Positions 9,146 through 19,500 of a stretch of 64,000 nt of DNA are shown here, one piece after another. The notes under the pieces are model-generated. The model saw only the letters and a program-made list of their open reading frames with translations, searched no databases and was not told the origin of the DNA. The stretch's first letter is position 1. Every line of letters begins with the position of its first letter. The position numbers and the translations under genes were made by a program. The stretch comes from Streptococcus mitis (GTDB taxonomy: Bacteria > Bacillota > Bacilli > Lactobacillales > Streptococcaceae): assembly GCA_001560895.1 (NCBI GenBank), contig CP014326.1, forward strand, positions 756,001 through 820,000, in the 5' to 3' direction.

Positions 9146-9521
9146 ACGAAAATGGAAAAATCGTGACCTGATATCCAGTTTAGAATTTGCTCTCACAGGA
9201 ATTTTTACTGCTATCAAGGAAGAACGCAATATGCGAAAACATGCAGTGACGGCTCTTGTAGTCATTCTTGCAGGTTTTGTTTTTCAGGTGTCACGAATTG
9301 AATGGCTCTTTCTCCTATTGAGCATTTTCTTGGTAGTAGCTTTTGAAATTATCAATTCTGCTATTGAAAATGTGGTGGATTTGGCCAGTCACTATCACTT
9401 TTCTATGCTGGCTAAAAATGCCAAGGATATGGCGGCTGGCGCGGTATTAGTGGTCTCTCTTTTCGCAGCCTTAACAGGCGCATTGATTTTTCTCCCACGA
9501 ATCTGGGATTTATTATTTTAA
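9126..9521 (+). CDS. dgkA: Undecaprenol kinase / diacylglycerol kinase (DgkA family)
   Basis: The 131-residue product has three predicted membrane helices (about 44-60, 62-82 and 105-128) and the family signature [14 protein letters not shown] with the nearby AKDMAAGAV. Gram-positive members phosphorylate undecaprenol, recycling the lipid carrier for wall synthesis. It begins at ATG 9126, overlapping the end of ybeY by 20 bases, so translation is probably coupled; there is no clear SD. era follows after 16 bases. Confidence 0.9.
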   Translation: MDSQDNKRKWKNRDLISSLEFALTGIFTAIKEERNMRKHAVTALVVILAGFVFQVSRIEWLFLLLSIFLVVAFEIINSAIENVVDLASHYHFSMLAKNAKDMAAGAVLVVSLFAALTGALIFLPRIWDLLF

Positions 9522-9537
9522 ATATCAAGAGGAAATT

Positions 9538-10437
9538 ATGACTTTTAAATCAGGCTTTGTAGCCATTTTAGGACGTCCCAATGTTGGGAAGTCAACCTTT
9601 TTAAATCACGTTATGGGGCAAAAGATTGCCATCATGAGTGACAAGGCGCAGACAACGCGCAACAAAATCATGGGAATTTACACGACTGATAAGGAGCAAA
9701 TTGTCTTTATCGACACACCAGGGATTCACAAACCTAAAACTGCCCTTGGAGATTTCATGGTTGAGTCTGCTTACAGCACCCTTCGTGAAGTGGACACCGT
9801 TCTTTTTATGGTGCCTGCTGATGAAGCGCGTGGTAAGGGGGACGACATGATTATCGAGCGTCTCAAGGCTGCCAAGGTTCCTGTGATTCTGGTGGTGAAC
9901 AAGATTGATAAGGTCCACCCAGACCAGCTTTTGTCTCAGATTGATGATTTCCGTAATCAGATGGACTTCAAGGAAATTGTTCCTATCTCAGCCCTTCAGG
10001 GAAATAATGTGTCTCGTCTTGTGGATATTTTGAGTGAAAATCTAGATGAAGGTTTCCAATATTTCCCGTCTGATCAAATCACAGACCATCCAGAGCGTTT
10101 CTTGGTTTCAGAAATGGTTCGCGAGAAAGTCTTGCACCTAACTCGTGAAGAGATTCCGCATTCTGTCGCAGTAGTTGTGGATTCTATGAAACGAGATGAA
10201 GAGACAGACAAGGTTCACATCCGTGCAACCATCATGGTTGAGCGCGATAGTCAGAAAGGGATCATCATCGGTAAAGGTGGCGCTATGCTTAAGAAAATTG
10301 GTAGTATGGCCCGTCGTGATATTGAACTCATGCTAGGAGACAAGGTTTTCCTAGAAACATGGGTCAAGGTCAAGAAAAACTGGCGCGATAAAAAACTAGA
10401 TTTGGCTGACTTTGGCTATAATGAAAAAGAATATTAA
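9538..10437 (+). CDS. era: GTPase Era
   Basis: Era binds the 3' end of 16S rRNA and is required for 30S maturation. The 299-residue product has G1 GRPNVGKS at about 12-19, G3 DTPGIHKP, G4 NKID and a C-terminal KH domain with [14 protein letters not shown]. These match Era in order and length. An SD (agaggaaatt) precedes the ATG. It lies between dgkA and mutM, consistent with the common ybeY-dgkA-era order. Confidence 0.97.
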   Translation: MTFKSGFVAILGRPNVGKSTFLNHVMGQKIAIMSDKAQTTRNKIMGIYTTDKEQIVFIDTPGIHKPKTALGDFMVESAYSTLREVDTVLFMVPADEARGKGDDMIIERLKAAKVPVILVVNKIDKVHPDQLLSQIDDFRNQMDFKEIVPISALQGNNVSRLVDILSENLDEGFQYFPSDQITDHPERFLVSEMVREKVLHLTREEIPHSVAVVVDSMKRDEETDKVHIRATIMVERDSQKGIIIGKGGAMLKKIGSMARRDIELMLGDKVFLETWVKVKKNWRDKKLDLADFGYNEKEY

Positions 10438-10485
10438 GTAGAGGTGGGCTCATGCCTGCTTCTTGTTTTTACAGAAGGAGGACTT

Positions 10486-11310
10486 ATGCCAGAATTACCA
10501 GAGGTTGAAACCGTTCGTCATGGCTTAGAAAAATTGATTTTGGGAAAGAAGATTTCCAGTGTAGAAATTCACTATCCTAAGATGATTAAGACAGATTTGG
10601 ACCAGTTTCGAAAGGAAGTGCCTGGTCAGATTGTTGAGTCAATGGGACGTCGTGGCAAATATTTGCTTTTTTACCTGACAGACAAGGTCTTGATTTCCCA
10701 TCTGCGGATGGAGGGCAAGTATTTTTACTATCCAGACCAGGTTCCTGAACGCAAGCATGCCCATGTTTCCTTCCAGTTTGAGGACGGTGGAACGCTTGTT
10801 TATGAGGATGTTCGTAAGTTTGGTACTATGGAACTGCTGGCACCAGACCTTTTGCAAGCCTACTTTATTTCTAAAAAACTAGGTCCTGAACCAAGCGAAG
10901 AAGAATTTGATGTGCAGGTCTTTAAAAATGCCCTCGCTAAGTCCAAAAAGCCTATCAAATCCCATCTCCTAGACCAAACCTTGGTAGCTGGCCTTGGTAA
11001 TATCTATGTAGATGAGGTCCTATGGCGAGCTCAGGTTCATCCAGCTAGACCTTCCCAAACTTTGACAGCAGAAGAAGCGTCAGCCATTCATGACCAGACC
11101 ATTGCTGTTTTGGGTCAGGCTGTTGAAAAGGGTGGCTCAACCATTCGGACCTATACCAATGCCTTTGGGGAAGACGGAACCATGCAGGATTTTCATCAAG
11201 TCTATGACAAGGCTGGTCAAGAATGTTCTCGCTGTGGAGCCATCATCGAAAAAATTCAACTCGGTGGTCGTGGAACCCATTTTTGTCCTCAGTGCCAAAG
11301 GAGGAATTGA
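10486..11310 (+). CDS. mutM: Formamidopyrimidine-DNA glycosylase
   Basis: MutM (Fpg) removes 8-oxoguanine and formamidopyrimidines and nicks the abasic site. The 274-residue product starts [14 protein letters not shown], giving the catalytic Pro2 after Met removal and Glu3. It has the H2TH region [12 protein letters not shown] and a C-terminal zinc finger with CSRCGAI and FCPQCQ. ATG 10486 is fixed by the required PELPEVE start and the SD aaggagg; the open frame from 10444 is longer but wrong. Its stop TGA shares its last A with the coaE ATG. Confidence 0.96.
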   Translation: MPELPEVETVRHGLEKLILGKKISSVEIHYPKMIKTDLDQFRKEVPGQIVESMGRRGKYLLFYLTDKVLISHLRMEGKYFYYPDQVPERKHAHVSFQFEDGGTLVYEDVRKFGTMELLAPDLLQAYFISKKLGPEPSEEEFDVQVFKNALAKSKKPIKSHLLDQTLVAGLGNIYVDEVLWRAQVHPARPSQTLTAEEASAIHDQTIAVLGQAVEKGGSTIRTYTNAFGEDGTMQDFHQVYDKAGQECSRCGAIIEKIQLGGRGTHFCPQCQRRN

Positions 11311-11900
11311 TGGGAAGAATCATTGGAATCACTGGGGGAATTGCCTCAGGTAAGTCAACTGTGACAAATTTTCTAAGAGAGCAAGACTTTCAAGTAGTGG
11401 ATGCCGACGCAGTCGTCCATCAACTACAGAAACCTGGTGGTCGTCTGTTTCAGGCTTTAGTCCAGCATTTTGGCCAAGAAATCATTCTAGAAAGCGGAGA
11501 ACTCAATCGTCCTCTTCTAGCTAGTCTTATCTTTTCAAATCCTGAAGAGCGAGAATGGTCGAAGCAAATCCAAGGGGAGATTATCCGTGAGGAACTGGCT
11601 GTTTTAAGAGACCAGTTGGTTCAGACTGAAGCTATCTTTTTCATGGATATTCCCTTACTCTTTGAGCAGGACTACGTCTCTTGGTTTGATGAGACTTGGC
11701 TGGTCTATGTGGACAGGGATATCCAAGTGAAACGCTTAATGAAAAGGGACCACTTGTCCAAAGATGAAGCTGAGTCGCGTCTGGCAGCCCAGTGGCCTTT
11801 AGAGAAAAAGAAAGATTTGGCCAGCCAAATTCTAGACAACAATGGCAATCAGGATCAACTTCTAACACAAGTACTTTCTCTACTTGACGGAAGTCAGTAA
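11310..11900 (+). CDS. coaE: Dephospho-CoA kinase
   Basis: CoaE carries out the last step of coenzyme A synthesis, phosphorylating the 3'-hydroxyl of dephospho-CoA. The 196-residue product has GITGGIASGKST at about 5-16 (P-loop), VDADAVVHQL, MDIPLLFE and the lid segment RLMKRDHLSKDEAESRLAAQ. Its ATG overlaps the mutM stop by one base, with the SD aaggagg inside mutM. Just after its stop the sequence changes abruptly into a remnant of pmrA. Confidence 0.95.
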   Translation: MGRIIGITGGIASGKSTVTNFLREQDFQVVDADAVVHQLQKPGGRLFQALVQHFGQEIILESGELNRPLLASLIFSNPEEREWSKQIQGEIIREELAVLRDQLVQTEAIFFMDIPLLFEQDYVSWFDETWLVYVDRDIQVKRLMKRDHLSKDEAESRLAAQWPLEKKKDLASQILDNNGNQDQLLTQVLSLLDGSQ

Positions 11901-11913
11901 GATAACTCTAAAA

Positions 11914-12117
11914 TCAGGTATTTCAAGGATTTACTCCTCCAACCAAGTTTTTTATATTGGTGGAGTTATCGGACCTATGGCAGGTTCTGCAGTAGCAGGT
12001 CAATTTGGCTACCATGCTGTCTTTTATGCGACAAGTCTTTGTGTTGCCTTTAGTTGTCTCTTTAACCTGCTTCAATTTCGAACATTATTAAAAGTAAAGG
12101 AAATCCAGTGCGAGTAA
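11914..12117 (+). pseudogene. pmrA: pmrA remnant: last ~65 codons of an MFS multidrug efflux pump
   Basis: The frame reads SRIYSSNQVFYIGGVIGPMAGSAVAGQFGYHAVFYATSL and ends near [11 protein letters not shown]. This resembles the last membrane segments of the MFS pump PmrA, which in pneumococcus lies between coaE and rpmG and is about 400 residues. Only the C-terminal sixth is left, beginning about 15 bases after the coaE stop, so some 1 kb of 5' sequence has been deleted. There is no proper start codon or SD; an ATG-less TTG at 11884 lies inside coaE. The product cannot be a functional pump. Identification is from memory of the PmrA sequence and of the gene order. Confidence 0.75.
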
Positions 12118-12257
12118 AAATTAATCTCAAATGCTCCTCTTGTGGCAGTATCAATTACCTAACCAGTAAAAATTCAACAACCCATCCAGACAAGATCGAG
12201 GTTTTAAAGTATTGTCCCAAGGAAAGAAAAGTAACCCTACATCTTGAATCTAAGTAG
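12108..12257 (+). CDS. rpmG: 50S ribosomal protein L33
   Basis: A 49-residue frame starting at GTG 12108 reads [20 protein letters not shown] at its start and ends [17 protein letters not shown], the normal L33 sequence. The first CxxC pair (C9, C12) is intact; only one Cys remains of the second pair (C36), so zinc binding may be partial or absent. The SD aaaggaa at 12096-12102 lies inside the pmrA remnant, and the start overlaps that remnant's stop. Located directly before secG, as usual in streptococci. Confidence 0.93.
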   Translation: MRVKINLKCSSCGSINYLTSKNSTTHPDKIEVLKYCPKERKVTLHLESK

Positions 12258-12296
12258 ATTTTATGGTAAAATAATAAGGATTTTAAGGAGTTTGAT

Positions 12297-12530
12297 ATGT
12301 ATAACCTATTATTAACCATTTTATTAGTATTATCTGTTGTGATTGTGATTGCGATTTTCATGCAACCAACCAAAAACCAATCCAGCAATGTATTTGATGC
12401 TAGCTCAGGTGATTTGTTTGAACGCAGTAAAGCACGCGGTTTTGAAGCTGTAATGCAGCGTTTGACAGGGATTTTAGTCTTTTTCTGGCTAGCCATTGCC
12501 TTAGCATTGACGGTATTATCAAGTAGATAA
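12297..12530 (+). CDS. secG: Preprotein translocase subunit SecG
   Basis: The 77-residue product has two hydrophobic helices (about 3-22 and 54-74). The polar loop between them contains FMQPTKNQSSNVFDASSGDLFERSKARG, recognisable as the SecG loop. SecG is the small accessory subunit of the SecYEG channel. An SD (aaggag) stands 7 bases before the ATG. It follows rpmG by 39 bases and precedes rnr, an arrangement common in Firmicutes, where secG-rnr-smpB are often linked. Confidence 0.92.
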   Translation: MYNLLLTILLVLSVVIVIAIFMQPTKNQSSNVFDASSGDLFERSKARGFEAVMQRLTGILVFFWLAIALALTVLSSR

Positions 12531-12540
12531 GAAAATAATG

Positions 12541-12571
12541 GGCAGGACTAGGTCTTTGCCTGTTTTTATTT
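12541..12571 (+). terminator. Possible weak terminator after secG
   Basis: The sequence ggcaggac-tag-gtctttgcc can fold imperfectly and is followed by TGTTTTTATTTTT. The stem is short and interrupted, so partial read-through into rnr is likely. Confidence 0.5.
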
Positions 12572-12631
12572 TTAAAGGATGTTTGAGAAGGTTTTACAGT
12601 AAAAGGAAATTAAAAAATCTAGAAAGAAAAT

Positions 12632-14986
12632 ATGAAAGATAGAATAAAAGAATATTTACAAGACAAGGGAAAGGTGACTGTCAATGGCTTGGCTCAGGCT
12701 TTGGGAAAAGATGGTTCCAAGGATTTTCGTGAGTTGATTAAAACCTTGTCCCTAATGGAAAGAAAGCACCAGATTCGCTTTGAAGAAGATGGCAGTCTGA
12801 CATTAGAAATTAAGAAAAAACATGAGATTACTCTCAAGGGGATTTTTCATGCCCATAAAAATGGCTTTGGCTTTGTCAGTCTGGAAGGCGAGGAGGACGA
12901 CCTTTTTGTAGGGAAAAACGATGTCAACTATGCTATTGATGGTGATACCGTTGAGGTCGTGATTAAGAAAGTTGCTGACCGAAATAAGGGAACAGCAGCT
13001 GAAGCCAAAATTATCGATATCCTAGAACACAGTTTGACAACTGTTGTCGGCCAAATTGTTCTAGATCAGGAAAAGCCTAAGTATGCTGGCTACATCCGTT
13101 CGAAAAATCAGAAAATCAGTCAACCGATTTATGTGAAGAAACCAGCCCTTAAACTAGAGGGAACAGAAGTTCTTAAGGTCTTTATCGACAAATACCCAAG
13201 CAAGAAACATGATTTCTTTGTAGCTAGTGTCCTCGATGTGGTGGGGCATTCAACGGATGTCGGAATTGATGTTCTTGAGGTTTTGGAGTCTATGGATATT
13301 GTATCCGAGTTTCCAGAAGCTGTTGTCAAGGAAGCAGAAAGTGTGCCTGATGCTCCGTCTCAAAAGGATATGGAAGGCCGTCTGAACTTGAGAGATGAGA
13401 TAACCTTTACCATTGACGGTGCTGATGCAAAGGATTTGGACGATGCGGTGCACATCAAGGCCTTGAAAAATGGTAATATTGAACTTGGAGTTCACATCGC
13501 AGACGTTTCCTACTATGTGACTGAGGGTTCTGCCCTGGACAAGGAAGCCCTTAACCGCGCGACTTCAGTCTATGTGACAGACCGTGTTGTACCAATGCTT
13601 CCAGAACGACTATCAAATGGCATCTGCTCCCTCAATCCTCAAGTTGACCGCTTGACTCAGTCTGCCATTATGGAGATTGATAAACATGGTCGTGTAGTCA
13701 ACTACACCATCACACAAACGGTTATCAAGACTAGCTTCAGGATGACCTACAGTGATGTTAATGATATCCTAGCTGGAGACAAGGAAAAGAGACAAGAATA
13801 TCATAAAATTGTACCAAGTATCGAACTCATGGCCAAGCTTCATGAAACTTTAGAAAACATGCGTGTGAAACGTGGAGCCCTCAATTTCGATACCAATGAA
13901 GCCAAGATTTTAGTGGATAAACAAGGTAAGCCTGTCGATATCGTTCTTCGTCAGCGTGGTGTTGCCGAGCGCATGATTGAGTCCTTTATGTTGATGGCCA
14001 ACGAAACAGTTGCCGAGCATTTCAGCAAGTTGGAGCTACCTTTCATTTATCGTATCCATGAGGAGCCTAAGGCTGAAAAGGTTCAGAAGTTTATTGATTA
14101 TGCTTCGAGCTTTGGCTTGCGCATTTATGGGACTGCCAGTGAGATTAGCCAAGAGGCCCTCCAAGACATCATGCGTACTGTTGAGGGAGAACCTTATGCG
14201 GATGTATTGTCCATGATGCTTCTTCGTTCTATGCAGCAGGCTCGCTATTCGGAGCACAATCACGGCCACTATGGATTAGCGGCTGACTATTACACTCACT
14301 TTACTAGTCCGATTCGTCGTTATCCAGACCTTCTTGTTCACCGTATGATTCGGGATTACGGCCGTTCTAAAGAAATAGCCGAGCATTTTGAACAAGTTAT
14401 TCCAGATATTGCGACCCAGTCTTCCAACCGTGAACGTCGTGCCATTGAGGCTGAACGTGAAGTCGAAGCCATGAAAAAAGCTGAGTACATGGAGGAATAT
14501 GTAGGCGAAGAGTATGATGCAGTTGTATCCAGCATCGTTAAATTTGGTATCTTTGTTGAATTGCCAAACACGGTTGAAGGTTTGATTCACATCACAAATC
14601 TACCTGAATTTTACCATTTCAATGAACGTGATTTGACTCTTCGTGGAGAGAAATCAGGAACAACCTTCCGTGTAGGTCAGCAAATCCGTATCCGAGTTGA
14701 AAGAGCGGATAAGATGACAGGTGAAATTGACTTTTCTTATATCCCAAGTGAGTTTGATGTGATCGAAAAAGGCTTGAAACAGTCTAGTCGTAGTGATAGA
14801 GGGCGTGGTTCAAGTCGTCGTTCAGATAAGAAGGAAGACAAGAGAAAATCAGGACGCTCAAATGATAAGCGCAAACATTCACAAAAAGACAAGAAGAAAA
14901 AAGGAAAGAAACCTTTTTACAAGGAAGTAGCTAAGAAAGGAGCCAAGCATGGCAAAGGGCGAGGGAAAGGTCGTCGCACAAAATAA
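12632..14986 (+). CDS. rnr: Ribonuclease R (VacB)
   Basis: RNase R is a processive 3'-5' exoribonuclease that degrades structured RNA and works with SmpB/tmRNA in ribosome rescue. The 784-residue product has an N-terminal winged helix. Cold-shock domains contain [17 protein letters not shown], and the RNB catalytic centre reads [14 protein letters not shown] near residue 270. [16 protein letters not shown] is near 560, and an S1 domain ([16 protein letters not shown]) near 635. The last 60 residues are a Lys/Arg/Ser tail. The gene overlaps smpB by 38 bases in a different frame. The SD before ATG 12632 is weak (aaagaaaat). Confidence 0.95.
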
Positions 14987-15416
14987 AAAGGCACGCCACG
15001 ACTATACAATCGTAGATACGCTAGAGGCAGGGATGGTTCTGACTGGAACTGAAATCAAGAGTGTACGAGCTGCTCGAATCAATCTCAAGGATGGCTTTGC
15101 CCAAGTAAAAAATGGGGAAGTCTGGTTGAGCAATGTTCATATCGCTCCTTACGAAGAGGGCAATATCTGGAACCAAGAACCAGAACGTCGCCGCAAACTC
15201 CTGCTCCATAAAAAGCAAATCCAAAAATTGGAACAAGAGACCAAAGGAACAGGAATGACGCTGGTTCCTCTTAAAGTCTATATCAAAGATGGCTATGCCA
15301 AGCTTCTTTTAGGTTTAGCTAAAGGGAAGCATGACTATGATAAACGGGAGTCAATCAAGCGACGTGAGCAGAATCGCGATATTGCGCGCGTGATGAAAGC
15401 AGTCAACCAGCGATAA
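14949..15416 (+). CDS. smpB: SsrA-binding protein SmpB
   Basis: SmpB brings tmRNA (SsrA) to stalled ribosomes for trans-translation. The 155-residue product contains [28 protein letters not shown] and a basic C-terminal tail [14 protein letters not shown], all typical. Its ATG lies inside the last codons of rnr (38-base overlap) after an SD-like aagaaaggag. The overlap couples production of RNase R and SmpB, which act in the same rescue pathway. Confidence 0.96.
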
Positions 15417-15430
15417 AAAGAGGAATGAAG

Positions 15431-16291
15431 ATGGAAAAACTAGTTGCCTATAAACGCATGCCCTTGTGGACTAAAGAAACCATGCCAGAGGCGGTTCAGC
15501 AGAAACACAATACCAAGGTCGGAACTTGGGGTAAGATTACAGTTGTAAAAGGAGCCCTCAAGTTTATTGAATTGACGGAAGAAGGTCAAGTTCTAGCTGA
15601 ACACCTCTTTGAAGCAGGAGCTGACAATCCCATGGCCCAACCACAAGACTGGCACCGAGTGGAGGCGGCCACAGATGATGTGGAATGGTACTTGGAATTT
15701 TATTGTAAACCTGAGGATTATTTTCCTAAGAAATACAATACCAATCCTGTTCATTCAGAAGTTCTAGAAGCTATGCAGACAGTAAAACCAGGGAGAGCCT
15801 TGGATTTGGGCTGTGGTCAAGGCCGTAATTCCCTCTTTCTAGCACAGCAAGGTTTTGATGTGACAGCTGTGGATCAAAATGAACTGTCCCTTGAAATCTT
15901 GCAAAGCATTGTGGAACAGGAAGATTTGGATATGCCTGTTGGTCTTTATGATATCAATTCAGCCAGTATTGGGCAAGCGTATGATTTCATTGTATCAACA
16001 GTTGTTCTGATGTTTCTGCAAGCAGAGCGTATTCCAGCTATTATTAAAAATATGCAGGAGAAAACCACTGTTAGTGGTTACAACCTTATCGTCTGTGCCA
16101 TGGATACGGAGGATTACCCTTGCTCAGTGAACTTCCCATTCACATTTAAAGAGGGAGAATTGGCAGACTATTACAAGGATTGGGACTTGGTTAAGTACAA
16201 TGAAAATCCAGGCCATTTACACCGTCGCGATGAAAATGGCAATCGCATTCAACTACGCTTTGCGACCATGCTAGCTAAGAAAATCAAGTAA
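15431..16291 (+). CDS. tehB: TehB-family SAM-dependent methyltransferase
   Basis: The 286-residue product has an N-terminal domain of about 90 residues (DUF1971-like, containing YKRMPLWTKETMPEAVQQKHNT). A class I methyltransferase domain follows, with motif I ALDLGCGQGRNSLFLAQ near 125 and VTAVDQNELSL. TehB proteins confer tellurite resistance by methylation, but the physiological substrate is not established. ATG 15431 is preferred to ATG 15425 because the gagga SD (15420-15424) then sits at a normal distance. Followed by a hairpin terminator and an AT-rich gap leading to the giant adhesin. Confidence 0.88.
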   Translation: MEKLVAYKRMPLWTKETMPEAVQQKHNTKVGTWGKITVVKGALKFIELTEEGQVLAEHLFEAGADNPMAQPQDWHRVEAATDDVEWYLEFYCKPEDYFPKKYNTNPVHSEVLEAMQTVKPGRALDLGCGQGRNSLFLAQQGFDVTAVDQNELSLEILQSIVEQEDLDMPVGLYDINSASIGQAYDFIVSTVVLMFLQAERIPAIIKNMQEKTTVSGYNLIVCAMDTEDYPCSVNFPFTFKEGELADYYKDWDLVKYNENPGHLHRRDENGNRIQLRFATMLAKKIK

Positions 16292-16302
16292 ACACACATG
16301 AA

Positions 16303-16328
16303 GATTAGGAATTTCCTGATCTTTTTTT
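16303..16328 (+). terminator. Terminator after tehB
   Basis: The sequence gattagga / tcctgatc forms an 8-bp stem (one G-U) followed by TTTTTTT. It separates the rnr-smpB-tehB unit from the adhesin gene. Confidence 0.7.
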
Positions 16329-16329
16329 A

Positions 16330-16531
16330 AATGCTAAATGTTACAAAAATTTAATATTTCTGACTATATGATTTTTATTCCAAAAAATATATAATTATAT
16401 CAAATAAGCTCCTATATATATATACGCATAAAATTATAATAGATTAAAAAATATGGAAAATGTTCTATTGAATTTTTATAGTAAAAGAGTATCATATAAT
16501 ATGATAAAATATTTTTTTTGGAGGAAATTAA
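16330..16531 (+). promoter_or_regulatory. AT-rich promoter region of the giant adhesin
   Basis: No gene is visible in these 202 bases. They are extremely AT-rich, with runs of alternating TA near 16413-16425. The best -10 is TATAAT at 16495-16500, 32 bases before the ATG; a TTGAAT at 16468 is too far away (21 bases) to be a good -35. A strong SD (ggagg) lies at 16520-16524. Confidence 0.5.
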
Positions 16532-19500
16532 ATGTTTCATAAAGGTAAACACGATCGTGAAAAGCAATTACGTTTTTCTATTCGTAAGGTCAGCTTTGGT
16601 GCAGCTAGTGTCGCAGTAGCTGCATTGTTCATGTTTTTAGGAAATGGAGCAGTATCTGCTACAGAGCAAGGAGTGCCTTCAACTAATGGGGAGACTCTAG
16701 CACCGCAACCTAAAGATCAGAATATCCAGAATGGAACCTACGAAGGGAATACAGTAGCTAATAGTCCTGCTGCAACAGTAGAGACAAATACTCAACCTTC
16801 AACAGTTGAAAATAGTCCTTCTCCAGAATCAGCACCTCAGAAGGTGGAGACTCTAGATAAGAAGGAATTGACAGATTTAATCAAAGAAATTGATGGTAAC
16901 CTTTCTCAAGGAACATACGCTAGTAAAACAGATGATAGTGTAAATCAATTAAAAACAGCTTTAGATGAAGCAAAATCTGTATTAAATAAAGCAAAAACAC
17001 AAGCTGAATTATCACAAGCACATGCAAACTTAGTTGTAGCAACAACAAAACTACAAACAAAACCAGAAGATAAAAAAGAAGTAGCAGCAGTAGATACGAC
17101 AAATGGAAAAGCTACTGTAGGTAAAAAAGCAACAAATACTGAGAAATCTTCAGAATCTAACTCGATTGCAAACTCAGGTTCTAAAGATGAACGTAATGGA
17201 AAAGTATTAGATACAAATAATCCATTCCGTACAGATACAACTCCTAGTACGACAGATGATACATCAGCAAATCAAGTATTTGATAATCCAGCAGAAGGTG
17301 CCGATGTAAAAACCCTTTCAAATAAGTTGAAATCATTGCCTGAGACGATTCAGAACAATGAAAAAATTCAGAGTATGGATGAACTTGGAAAAGCTAAAAA
17401 TGTAGATAAAGGAAAAGTTGTTGAAATTGATGAATTTGGGGGATGGAAAGCAATCAATCAACCAGATGGCACTGCAGGGAAATTTGCTATCGCAAGAAAA
17501 ACGGAAAGCGGTGTTTTTCCAATTGAAACTGTAAATACAGTATATAATGATGGAAAAAAATCATACGATACTTATGTAAGGGAACAAGCTTTCGATAGAA
17601 CAAAAGAGTATATGTTATTCCTAGGGAAAGTTAGAACTATTGCTAGTGCAAAAGAAGAAACCTTTAATGGACAACCTTATCAGAGAACAGGTTTAGGAGG
17701 AAGTGATTCTTTTGGAATTAAGAGTTTTAGTGGGATTGAGAAAACTTTCAAGGCTCATTCACCAGCAACGGGGTCTAAGGTAAAAGTTTCCTTTAAAACA
17801 GGATTTACTGGAGATTTAAATGGTACCAAAGCAAAATATTTAGTTGAAGTAGTTTATCGTCAGAATGGTAGTGAAGTAACTGCTTATACATATACTTTTG
17901 CGCCACAACCAAGTGGAACTGTAAAAAATAAACAAGGTATAGTAACACCAGCTAAGGATGGAACAGGAAAACTGTTTATAAGAAGTAATTTTAATGACCA
18001 TAATTTAAATAGAGCTGAAGTAGAGGCGAAAATGGCGGAAGACGCTTATAAGCCAAATGGTCAAGCTGGAACGTTTACAAGTTCAGATATAGATTTACCA
18101 GTAGGAGTTACTGAGTATACAGTTCGAATTAAAGTGACAGATACAGAAAGAATGGGTATGGGATACCAGTCTCCATTGAGACATTATGCGTTACCTGTTA
18201 CAGGAACAGACTTTTCAATTGAACAAGATACAAAAAATGTTGCGAAGGATTTACTACAGAGAATCTATAATAGATTAGTAGAACAAAAATCAGAAGATAC
18301 TAAGTGGTCTACTCCTGAAACTAAGGGTGCTTATGAAACAAAATTGACAGAGATTAATGCCTTACTTAATTCAGGAATAAATACTACAAGTAATTATAAA
18401 GAATCTGCTAAGTCACTTATTGAAAAATATAACTCTTTGAACAATAGAGATACAATTGTTGCAGCAGCGAAAGCGGACTTAGAAAAAGCAGCGCAAGCCG
18501 AAAAAGCAGAAATCGCAGCAGATAAGAGCTTAACAGAAGCTGAGCGTAAAGAAAAAGAAACAGCAGTAGATACTAAGAAAGCCGAAGAAGAAGCTAAGAT
18601 TACAGCAGCCGAAAACGCTGATAAAGTAGCCGAAGCTAAAACAGCAGGTGTAACAGCCATTAAAGGAGTGCACACACCAGGAAACTTAGATACTGTAAAA
18701 GAAGCAGCGAAAGCGGACTTAGAAAAAGCAGCGCAAGCCGAAAAAGCAGAAATCGCAGCAGATAAGAGCTTAACAGAAGCTGAGCGTAAAGAAAAAGAAA
18801 ACGCAGTAGATACTAAGAAAGCAGAAGAAGAAGCTAAGATTACAGCAGCCGAAAACGCTGATAAAGTAGCCGAAGCTAAAACAGCAGGTGAAGCTGCAGT
18901 CAAAGCAGTGCACACACCAGGAAACTTAGATACTGTAAAAGAAGCAGCGAAAGCGGACTTAGAAAAAGCAGCGCAAGCCGAAAAAGCAGAAATCGCAGCA
19001 GATAAGAGCTTAACAGAAGCTGAGCGTAAAGAAAAAGAAAACGCAGTAGATACTAAGAAAGCAGAAGAAGAAGCTAAGATTACAGCAGCCGAAAACGCTG
19101 ATAAAGTAGCCGAAGCTAAAACAGCAGGTGAAGCTGCAGTCAAAGCAGTGCACACACCAGGAAACTTAGATACTGTAAAAGAAGCAGCGAAAGCGGACTT
19201 AGAAAAAGCAGCGCAAGCCGAAAAAGCAGAAATCGCAGCAGATAAGAGCTTAACAGAAGCTGAGCGTAAAGAAAAAGAAAACGCAGTAGATACTAAGAAA
19301 GCAGAAGAAGAAGCTAAGATTACAGCAGCCGAAAACGCTGATAAAGTAGCCGAAGCTAAAACAGCAGGTGAAGCTGCAGTCAAAGCAGTGCACACACCAG
19401 GAAACTTAGATACTGTAAAAGAAGCAGCGAAAGCGGACTTAGAAAAAGCAGCGCAAGCCGAAAAAGCAGAAATCGCAGCAGATAAGAGCTTAACAGAAGC

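Noticed and set aside
12541..12571. Small RNA gene between secG and rnr
   Set aside because: Only a weak hairpin with a T-run is seen; there is no separate promoter.
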